Positions 16,681 to 22,788 of a stretch of 34,796 nucleotides of DNA are shown here, piece after piece. Each line of letters begins with the position of its first letter. Position 1 is the stretch's first letter. The stretch is from the NCBI GenBank assembly GCA_004297545.1, contig SCTB01000110.1:1-34796 (forward strand). Direction: 5' to 3'. The position numbers and the translations under genes were made by a program. The notes under the pieces were generated by a model. It worked only from the letters and a program-made list of their open reading frames with translations, was not told where the DNA came from and did no database searches. This DNA comes from Alphaproteobacteria bacterium. GTDB taxonomy: Bacteria; Pseudomonadota; Alphaproteobacteria; Micavibrionales; UBA2020.

Positions 16681-17709
16681 TTAAGCAGCCGCTTCCGGCA
16701 GGGACGGGGGTTTGACGATATTGAGAGCTGAACCGTCCATGAAAGCATGGATGTTGTCGGCGGTGGTTTCGAGAATCCTTTCCACCGCTTCCCGAGTATA
16801 AAAAGCGGTATGAGGAGTTACAATGACGTTCTTGTGGTGAAGCAGCGCATGGTCGACCAGCAGGGTCTCAAGATCGTACTCCTGCTTGAAATCGCTGCGG
16901 AGCAGTTCGGCCTCTTCCCTGATGACAGGCTCGTTGGGCAGGACGTCGAGGCCGGCAGAGGCGACCCTGCCCGAGGCGAGCGCCCGGAGAAGCGCCTTGA
17001 CGTCGATATTCGCCCCGCGCGCGGTATTGATGATGACGACCCCCTCCTTCATCAGGCCGAATTCGCGGTCTGACAGCAGGTGATGGGTGGATTTCGTCCC
17101 CGGAACGTGAAGGGATATGATGTCGGATTGCGCCAAAAGCCGGTCGAAGCTGGTATAGGTAAACCCCATCTGCCGCGCCGTATCCATGCGGGGATGAATG
17201 TCATGGGCAAGCACGTTCATGCCGAACCCGCGCGCAATTTCCGCCGTGCGCAGCCCGATGGCGCCGGCACCGATAATGCCGAGGGTCTTGCCGTAGAGAT
17301 CGAACCCGCGCAGTCCCTTGATATGAAAATTCCCGTCGCGGGTCTGCTGGATCGCCTGCCGCATGTGACGGCTCAGCGAAAGCAGCAGGGCGAAAACATG
17401 CTCGGCCACCGTATGCGCACCGTAGGCCGGGACGTTGGCGACGACGATGCCACGCTGGTTGCAGTATTCGATATCTATGTGATCGACGCCGGTGGAACGC
17501 GTGGCGATGAGCTTCAGCGACGCCAGCTTTTCCAGCACCGGCCGGTCCAGGCGCGAATAGATGAAGCAGGAGACGATATCCGCATCGGCATAATGCGCCG
17601 CGTTTTCAAGAGTCAGGGGTTGTTTGACGGTCTGGTAATCGACATTCCGGCATAACCCTTCCAGAAGGGTGTTTTCCCAGTTCTCCGTCTCAAAAAAATA
17701 CGTTTTCAT
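16681..17709 (-). CDS. ldhA: D-2-hydroxyacid dehydrogenase, probable D-lactate dehydrogenase
   Basis: NAD-dependent dehydrogenase of the D-isomer family, 342 residues; probably reduces pyruvate to D-lactate. The nucleotide fold shows [16 protein letters not shown]. Catalytic residues sit in NTARGAN (Arg), DVLPNEP (Glu) and the TPHTAFYT segment (His). The extra stretch before the histidine ([16 protein letters not shown]) fits the fermentative D-lactate group. It is the first gene after the FNR-type promoter and lies 10 bp before ccoN, so it appears to lead the cbb3 operon, which is unusual. Another 2-hydroxyacid substrate cannot be excluded. Confidence 0.82.
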   Translation of the reverse strand: MKTYFFETENWENTLLEGLCRNVDYQTVKQPLTLENAAHYADADIVSCFIYSRLDRPVLEKLASLKLIATRSTGVDHIDIEYCNQRGIVVANVPAYGAHTVAEHVFALLLSLSRHMRQAIQQTRDGNFHIKGLRGFDLYGKTLGIIGAGAIGLRTAEIARGFGMNVLAHDIHPRMDTARQMGFTYTSFDRLLAQSDIISLHVPGTKSTHHLLSDREFGLMKEGVVIINTARGANIDVKALLRALASGRVASAGLDVLPNEPVIREEAELLRSDFKQEYDLETLLVDHALLHHKNVIVTPHTAFYTREAVERILETTADNIHAFMDGSALNIVKPPSLPEAAA

Positions 17710-17740
17710 GACCTGCGCTCCTCGACCGACCTATGAGTCC

Positions 17741-17782
17741 AGAATAACAACTGCTCCAGAATCGACGCTTGACATAGGTCAA
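17741..17782 (-). promoter_or_regulatory. FNR-type box and -10 of the ldhA-ccoNOQPGHIS operon
   Basis: The box TTGACATAGGTCAA (17769-17782) is followed on the minus strand after 22 bp by TATTCT (17741-17746). The inferred start is near 17734, 25 nt before ldhA. No other box lies between ldhA and ccoN. Confidence 0.82.
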
Positions 17783-17810
17783 AGAACGCAACGGAAATTA
17801 TCCTTGTTAT

Positions 17811-20522
17811 TCAGGCGCTTGCGGACGATCTGCGGCTTGACCCCGCAGGCAGGGCCAAAGACGCCTGCAGGATGGTGTTTTCGTCCCCGCTCTGCGTTGT
17901 CGTAAAGCCAAATTCTCTGCACATCTGAAGCATCGCAATGTTCTCGATCATGACGGGCGCCCAGAGCTCGCCGATCCCCTCGGATTCCGCATAGGTGATG
18001 AGCTGGCGCATCAGCGCAAAGCCGATGCCCTGTTTTTTAAGATCGCTGCGGACGATAACGGCGAATTCCGCCCGCCGGTAATCCGGATCGGCGGAAAGCC
18101 GCGACACGCCCAGGAGTTCGCCGGAGGCCGGGTCAAGCGCGACAAAGGCCATGGCCCTGGCGTAGTCAATCTGCGTCATCCGCGCGATGAACTCATGCGT
18201 CAGGTTGTGAAGATGGGAAAACAGACGAAGGTGAAGATCCTCGGGCGTTGTCTTGCTGAGGAAAAGCTCATACAGCAGCTCGTCCTCGGGGCGGATGGGC
18301 CGCATGACAATGGAGCGGCCCGACTTCAGCTGTTCGCTCTTCTCCCATTGCTGCGGGTAAGGGCGGATGACAAGCCGGGGATTAAGCCCGTCCGTCCCTG
18401 CCGCCGATTTTTTGACGATGATCCTCGCGTCAAGCGCGATGACGCCCTTTTCATCCGCCAGCAGGGGATTGATGTCGAGTTCGCAAATCTCGGGATGGTC
18501 GGCAATCAGCTGCGACAGGGCGACCAGCGCCTTTGAAACGGCGCCGGCATCCGCCGCCGGCAGGTTTCGGTAGGCCTTCAGGGCCCGGCTGACTTGCGTG
18601 CGGGATACCAGGTCTTCGGCCAGCGGGATGTCCAGCGGCGGCAGGGCGACGGCCCGGTCGCGAATGACTTCCACGGCCGTTCCGCCCGCCCCGAAGAGGA
18701 TAACCGGCCCGAAAGTCGCGTCCTCGCTCATGCCGATAATGAGTTCGCGCGCGCTCCGCCGCCGGATCATCGGCTGCAGCGTGAATCCTTCTATCCGGGC
18801 CTCCGGCATCGCCTTCTTGATGCGGGCATGCATGTCCTGCGCGGCGTGCTGCGCCGCTTCCGGGCTGGATAGCCCCAGCGCAACGCCGCCGACCTCGGTC
18901 TTGTGCAGGATGTCGGGTGAATTGACCTTGACGACGACTTCTTTCACGCTGCCGGTCATCATGTTCTTCGCGGCTGCCGCGACTTCATCGGCGCGGCGGA
19001 CGGTGAAGGTCGGGACGACCGGGATGCCATAAGCCGCGAGCACCGTCTTGGCTTCCCATTCGCTTAAGGATTCGCGGCCTTTCGCCAGCGCCTCGCGAAT
19101 GGCGGCCGATGCCTGTTCCCTGTTTGACGGGGCTTGTGAAAACGCCGGCGGCGTGCGCAGCAGCGCCGCCTGGGCCCGGTGATAGTCCGTCAGGTACATG
19201 AAGGCGCGAATGGCATCGTCGGGCGTGTCATAGGTTGATATTCCCGCTTCAGAAAAAAGCTTTCTCGCTTCCAGCGCCGTGCCGCCCCCGAGCCAGGACG
19301 TCAGCAGCACTTTTCCGCCGCCGGAGGACTTGGCGGCCCGGATTGTCGCCTCGGCCGCTTTCACGCTCGATGCCAGCGCCGTCGGGCAATTCATGGCGAG
19401 AATGGCGTTGACGCCCTTGTCTTCCAGCACCGCCCTTATGGCGGCCTCGTAGCGTTCCTCCCCCGCGTCGCCGATCATGTCGACGGGATTTCCCTTCGAC
19501 CAGGTCGGCGGGAGGAGGGCATCAAGCTTTTTCATGGTTTCCGGCGACAGCGGCGCGAGCTTGCCGCCATAGTCCAGCAGCCTGTCGACCGCCAGGACTC
19601 CTGCGCCGCCGCCATTCGTGACGATGGCAAGGCTGTCGCCGCTTGCAAGCCGCGTATGGCTCAGCATTTCGGCGGCATCGAAGAGATCCTCGATCTCGGT
19701 GACCCGCACAAGCCCGGCCCGGCGGAAGGCCGCGTCGTAGACGTGATCCGCGCCCGCGAGCGCGCCCGTGTGCGACTTCGCCGCTTTCGCCGCTTCATCA
19801 TGGCGCCCGGCCTTGATGACGATGACGGGCTTGATGCGCGCGGCGGAACGCGCCGCCGACATGAACTTTCGCGCATTCGTCACCTGTTCAAGATACATGA
19901 GAATCGCGGTGGTTTTCGGATCGGCGGCAAGGTAGTCGAGAAGATCGCCGACATCCACGTCCGCCATGTCGCCCATGGACACCATGCTGGAAAAACCGAT
20001 TTTCCGCTGCGCCGCCCAGTCGAGAACGGCCCCGATGAGCGCGCCGGACTGGGAAATAAATCCAAGACCGCCTTCTTTCGGCATCATATGCGCGAAGCTG
20101 CCGTTGACGCGCGCCGAGGGCGCCATGTAGCCCAGGCAATTGGGGCCCACGATGCGCAGGCAGTAAGGCCTGGCGGCATCCAGCATCGCCTGCTGCAGCC
20201 CCAGCTCCCGGATGCCCGCGGTAATGATCACTGCCGCGCGCGTTCCCTTCTCGCCCAGCCTGCCGACGAGGTCGGGGATCGTCTGCGGCGGCGTCGCGAT
20301 GATGGCGAGATCCGGCGGCGACGGCAGGCTCTCCACGGTCGGATAGCACAGATGATCGCAAACCTGGGCGTACTTGGGGTTGACGAAAAAGACCTCGCCC
20401 GGAAACTTTTCCCGGAGCAGGTTCTGCGCCATGACGTTGCCGATCGTGCCGGTCCTGGTGCTGGCCCCGATCAGGACCACGGACTTTGGGGAGAATAACC
20501 TGTCAAGGTTACGGACCGACAT
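17811..20522 (-). CDS. ADP-forming acyl-CoA synthetase fused to a GNAT acetyltransferase (Pat/Pka type)
   Basis: 903 residues. Order: CoA-binding Rossmann domain (about 1-130), ligase-CoA domains (about 150-460), ATP-grasp (about 490-710), GNAT acetyltransferase (about 745-890). The family includes protein lysine acetyltransferases Pat/Pka, whose synthetase part is held to be inactive in enteric bacteria. Here the phospho-histidine is kept: His251 in SHTGALAG, and the ATP-grasp histidine in ILHKTEVGGV is also present. The synthetase half may therefore still interconvert acetyl-CoA, ADP and phosphate with acetate and ATP (inference). The start ATG shares its A with the stop of a 29-codon ORF, so translation is coupled. 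It is last in the hsp20 operon. Confidence 0.88.
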   Translation of the reverse strand: MSVRNLDRLFSPKSVVLIGASTRTGTIGNVMAQNLLREKFPGEVFFVNPKYAQVCDHLCYPTVESLPSPPDLAIIATPPQTIPDLVGRLGEKGTRAAVIITAGIRELGLQQAMLDAARPYCLRIVGPNCLGYMAPSARVNGSFAHMMPKEGGLGFISQSGALIGAVLDWAAQRKIGFSSMVSMGDMADVDVGDLLDYLAADPKTTAILMYLEQVTNARKFMSAARSAARIKPVIVIKAGRHDEAAKAAKSHTGALAGADHVYDAAFRRAGLVRVTEIEDLFDAAEMLSHTRLASGDSLAIVTNGGGAGVLAVDRLLDYGGKLAPLSPETMKKLDALLPPTWSKGNPVDMIGDAGEERYEAAIRAVLEDKGVNAILAMNCPTALASSVKAAEATIRAAKSSGGGKVLLTSWLGGGTALEARKLFSEAGISTYDTPDDAIRAFMYLTDYHRAQAALLRTPPAFSQAPSNREQASAAIREALAKGRESLSEWEAKTVLAAYGIPVVPTFTVRRADEVAAAAKNMMTGSVKEVVVKVNSPDILHKTEVGGVALGLSSPEAAQHAAQDMHARIKKAMPEARIEGFTLQPMIRRRSARELIIGMSEDATFGPVILFGAGGTAVEVIRDRAVALPPLDIPLAEDLVSRTQVSRALKAYRNLPAADAGAVSKALVALSQLIADHPEICELDINPLLADEKGVIALDARIIVKKSAAGTDGLNPRLVIRPYPQQWEKSEQLKSGRSIVMRPIRPEDELLYELFLSKTTPEDLHLRLFSHLHNLTHEFIARMTQIDYARAMAFVALDPASGELLGVSRLSADPDYRRAEFAVIVRSDLKKQGIGFALMRQLITYAESEGIGELWAPVMIENIAMLQMCREFGFTTTQSGDENTILQASLALPAGSSRRSSASA

Positions 20523-20611
20523 CAGGACTCCCCGCCTTCGAATGCACGAACGGTATCGATGATGACCTTCAGCGCCCCTTTTCCAGGACCATTATAAACG
20601 AGCGCATTCAT
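20522..20611 (-). pseudogene. 29-codon remnant of a zinc alcohol dehydrogenase, coupled to the synthetase gene
   Basis: A short ORF reads MNALVYNGPGKGALKVIIDT and ends after EGGES. The first 11-12 residues match the usual N-terminus of zinc alcohol dehydrogenases, and ALKVII resembles the HALKVII near their C-terminus, so this looks like a gene reduced by an in-frame internal deletion. It keeps a good ribosome site (AAGGATGGTGGC) and its TGA overlaps the next ATG. It may survive because it delivers ribosomes to the synthetase start. Too short to be an enzyme. Confidence 0.55.
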
Positions 20612-20628
20612 GCCACCATCCTTTCGCG

Positions 20629-21111
20629 TCAGAACCAGACGATCTCGTTGAGGTGCTTTTTCACCTTTGCTTCCGGCATCTCGGTCAGTTCCTTGTCCAC
20701 TTCAGCGATAATGCGGCTGAAGACATTCTTGCTGAGCGATTCCCGCATGTCGCCGAGCGTCCTGGGAGCAGCCACGAGAATCAGACGGTCGTAGACATGC
20801 TCACGTTCCGCTATATCGAGCCAGGTGGCAAGCTTTTCGATAAAGGCACCATCCCCCTTGTTGTGGTTCCGGCTTTTCACATCATAGCCGTGAAAGACGT
20901 CTCCCTGGCTCGTTTCATGCGTTCCTTGGGAATGGCCGGTTTTTGCTTCGGCAATCGTTTCAAAACCATGAGGGGTTTTTCTGAAAATATGCGCCCTAAC
21001 GCTGTCCGCGACGACGATCCATATGCGCGGAACGCTATGCCCCTGATGGGTGCTGGGTTCGCTATCAAAGGCATGAAGCCCCTTTTCCGCCAGAATTCCC
21101 GATAATTTCAT
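20629..21111 (-). CDS. Host-attachment family protein, copy 1
   Basis: 160 residues. The core RIWIVVADSVRAHIFRKT and the later YDRLILVAAPRTLGDMRESL match the bacterial host-attachment family, related in fold to the central domain of archaeal/eukaryotic release factors. The name comes from a plant-attachment phenotype; the molecular role is not settled. The ATG has AGGAGAG upstream. Gaps are 74 bp to hsp20 upstream and 17 bp to the dehydrogenase remnant downstream, so it is in the hsp20 operon. A GC-rich imperfect hairpin lies in the 74-bp gap. The paralogue at 22218 shares the C-terminal W-F ending. Confidence 0.85.
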   Translation of the reverse strand: MKLSGILAEKGLHAFDSEPSTHQGHSVPRIWIVVADSVRAHIFRKTPHGFETIAEAKTGHSQGTHETSQGDVFHGYDVKSRNHNKGDGAFIEKLATWLDIAEREHVYDRLILVAAPRTLGDMRESLSKNVFSRIIAEVDKELTEMPEAKVKKHLNEIVWF

Positions 21112-21185
21112 GTTTTCTCTCCTGTATTCCGGCCGGGCGCGGGGACCTCTTTTCCAGAGCGCCCCCGCCCCTCCTGTTGGCAGGC

Positions 21186-21695
21186 TTACGCCGCTTGCTT
21201 GACTTCTATCTTCTGGGGCTTCTGCACGGCGTCCGCCTTTTTGGGCACCGTGACGGTCAGAACGCCGTTACGGAACTCGGCCTTCGCCTTGCCGCCGTCG
21301 GCGGTCTCCGGCAGCGTCACGCTGCGCATGAAGGATCCGTAGGAAATTTCCTGGCGCAGATAGCTGCCGGGTTTTTCCTCCTTCTTTTCTTCCTTGCGTT
21401 CCCCGCTGATGGTGAGGACGCCGCCCACGGTTTCGACCTTGACATCCTTGGCTTCAATGCCGGGCAAGGCGGCTTCCACTTTGAAAGCGTTCGGCGACTC
21501 CGTAACATTGATGGCGGGCGACGTCGGCAGCGCCGCGTCCCAGTCGGTCATGCGCACTTCCATGCCGTTATAGAAGTGTTCGAAGAGCCGATTCATTTCT
21601 TCCTGCAGGGCCGCGATTGAGAAACCATTGTCGCCGCGGCGGACGGCGACGGCGGACGGGGTGTTCCAGGGAAGCATATTGCGAATTCCAGACAT
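21186..21695 (-). CDS. Small heat-shock protein, Hsp20/alpha-crystallin family
   Basis: ATP-independent holdase, 169 residues. The alpha-crystallin domain runs from about 55 to 150 (PAINVTESPNAFKVEAALPG, then GVLTISGERKEEKKEE, then FRNGVLTVTVPK). The I-x-I/V-like tail is KIEVKQ. The ATG follows AAGGAGAACACAA. It is first in the operon and driven by an FNR-type promoter instead of an obvious heat-shock promoter; no clear sigma-32 site was found. Its promoter carries a 12-bp sequence also present at two neighbouring promoters. Confidence 0.94.
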   Translation of the reverse strand: MSGIRNMLPWNTPSAVAVRRGDNGFSIAALQEEMNRLFEHFYNGMEVRMTDWDAALPTSPAINVTESPNAFKVEAALPGIEAKDVKVETVGGVLTISGERKEEKKEEKPGSYLRQEISYGSFMRSVTLPETADGGKAKAEFRNGVLTVTVPKKADAVQKPQKIEVKQAA

Positions 21696-21734
21696 TTGTG
21701 TTCTCCTTATGGCTTGTTAATGAAGTACGTGGTT

Positions 21735-21785
21735 TATATTTCCATTCCAGCATCTTCCAGTCTGCGGCAGCTTGATGAATGTCAA
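21735..21785 (-). promoter_or_regulatory. FNR-type box, -10 and shared start-site element of hsp20
   Basis: The box TTGATGAATGTCAA (21772-21785) is followed on the minus strand after 22 bp by TGGAAT (21744-21749), a weak -10. The inferred start is near 21737. The 12-mer AATGGAAATATA (complement of 21735-21746) spans the end of the -10 and the start point and recurs at 21857 and 22669. Confidence 0.78.
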
Positions 21786-21817
21786 AAAAACAGCCTTTCA
21801 GGGCAAAGTCAGGCTAT

Positions 21818-21868
21818 TTGAGGAATGTCAAGACTTAGGCCTGTACAACGTGTTCGAATGGAAATATA
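21818..21868 (+). promoter_or_regulatory. FNR-type box, -10 and shared start-site element of the second DDYMG gene
   Basis: The box TTGAGGAATGTCAA (21818-21831; one mismatch in the left half) is followed after 22 bp by TCGAAT (21854-21859). The shared AATGGAAATATA lies at 21857-21868. The inferred start is near 21866, 27 nt before the ATG. Confidence 0.75.
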
Positions 21869-21892
21869 AGGATTCAACACAAGGAGACGAAT

Positions 21893-22141
21893 ATGGAACC
21901 CAGTAAATCCGCCAAGCCCGCGACCGACAAGGAAATCAGACATGTCCTTGGCACCTCCGCTGACGACGAACTGGTGACCGCCATTCGCAAAACCGGTGCC
22001 AGCCATCAGGAAGTGTTGCAGGCGTTTGAATGGCTGGATGACGACGACTACATGGGTAAATCTTTAAAGAAGCCCCTGACCGACACCGTCAGGCGCGTCT
22101 ATGATCTGCTGCTCGAAGACCGGGATGGTCCGGAGGAGTAA
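21893..22141 (+). CDS. Small conserved DDYMG-family protein, copy 2
   Basis: 82 residues, unknown function, paralogue of the protein at 7099. It opens MEPSKSAKPATDKEIRHVLG and contains WLDDDDYMGKSL and RRVYDLLLEDRDG. It lacks the cysteine tail of copy 1. The ATG follows AAGGAGACGAAT. It is monocistronic between a promoter shared in type with hsp20 (divergent) and a strong bidirectional terminator. High acidity and short length suggest a soluble regulatory or scaffold protein (inference). Confidence 0.8.
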   Translation: MEPSKSAKPATDKEIRHVLGTSADDELVTAIRKTGASHQEVLQAFEWLDDDDYMGKSLKKPLTDTVRRVYDLLLEDRDGPEE

Positions 22142-22159
22142 GCCGCCAAAGCTGGCTAA

Positions 22160-22212
22160 AGCTCATAAAAAAAAGAGCGCGATGGAAATGTCGCGCTCTT
22201 TTTTTATGAGCT
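22160..22212. terminator. Bidirectional terminator
   Basis: Arms 22160-22182 and 22191-22212 are reverse complements apart from an eight-A against seven-T difference. The core is GAGCGCGA / TCGCGCTC with an 8-nt loop, flanked by A8 on the left and T7 on the right, so it works in both directions. It ends both convergent genes (stops at 22141 and 22218). Confidence 0.9.
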
Positions 22213-22217
22213 GAGGC

Positions 22218-22646
22218 CTAAAACCACATCATGTCGCACAATTCCTTGCAGACGGCATGGTCTTCAAGGTGCGCCAGATCCTTGTCCACCTCGGCCCCCA
22301 TCCGCGCCTGAAGAGGTTTGCTGAAAGCCTTCTTGAAATGGGGAAGATGCCGGGGAGACGCAACAAGCACGAATTTGTCGAATGATCCTCCTTCTGAATG
22401 CTCTTCGAGCCACCCGCCAACCTCCTGGATAAATGCGGCATCATCCGGATGGATGGCATCGATATGCGGAGGATTATGCTTCAGGTGATGGCCGCGGGTG
22501 CTGATCATTTTGTCCAGCAACTCCATCGCCCCGGACTTGTCCTTCCGGAAGACCCGCGCCTGCCGTCCGTCGGCAACCACGACCCATGTGCGTCCCGACA
22601 ACTCGAGATTTGGACGCCCTTTCTGCTTTTTACCTTGTTTTGTCAT
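22218..22646 (-). CDS. Host-attachment family protein, copy 2
   Basis: 142 residues from ATG 22646 (AAGGAGAGACAA upstream; an earlier in-frame start at 22679 lies inside the promoter). Core motifs are RTWVVVADGRQARVFRKDKS and FDKFVLVASPRHLPHFKKAF, then ARMGAEVDKDLAHL and a final W-F. It is homologous to copy 1 at 20629. The N-terminus is short and lysine-rich (MTKQGKKQKGRPNLEL). Monocistronic, FNR-type promoter, divergent from the P-type ATPase. Function unknown beyond the family name. Confidence 0.85.
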   Translation of the reverse strand: MTKQGKKQKGRPNLELSGRTWVVVADGRQARVFRKDKSGAMELLDKMISTRGHHLKHNPPHIDAIHPDDAAFIQEVGGWLEEHSEGGSFDKFVLVASPRHLPHFKKAFSKPLQARMGAEVDKDLAHLEDHAVCKELCDMMWF

Positions 22647-22668
22647 TTGTCTCTCCTTGACGTGTCTG

Positions 22669-22719
22669 TATATTTCCATTTGAACACAGACAGAGGTGTG
22701 CCGGTTTGATGAAAGTCAA
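22669..22719 (-). promoter_or_regulatory. FNR-type box, -10 and shared start-site element of host-attachment copy 2
   Basis: The box TTGATGAAAGTCAA (22706-22719) is followed on the minus strand after 22 bp by TCAAAT (22678-22683). The shared AATGGAAATATA is the complement of 22669-22680. The inferred start is near 22671, 25 nt before ATG 22646. Confidence 0.78.
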
Positions 22720-22739
22720 GAAAGCAAAGGTCTGCTTTG

Positions 22740-22781
22740 TTGACCAAAATCAAACGCATAAGAACCGATTTATGGCTTAAT
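22740..22781 (+). promoter_or_regulatory. FNR-type box and -10 of the P-type ATPase gene
   Basis: The box TTGACCAAAATCAA (22740-22753) is followed after 22 bp by CTTAAT (22776-22781). The geometry puts the start at 22788 or so, immediately before the ATG at 22789, so the transcript may be leaderless. Confidence 0.75.
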
Positions 22782-22788
22782 AGACTAT

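Noticed and set aside
21112-21185. A terminator between hsp20 and host-attachment copy 1
   Set aside because: There is a GC-rich imperfect hairpin but no T-run, and no second promoter box; read-through within one operon is more likely.
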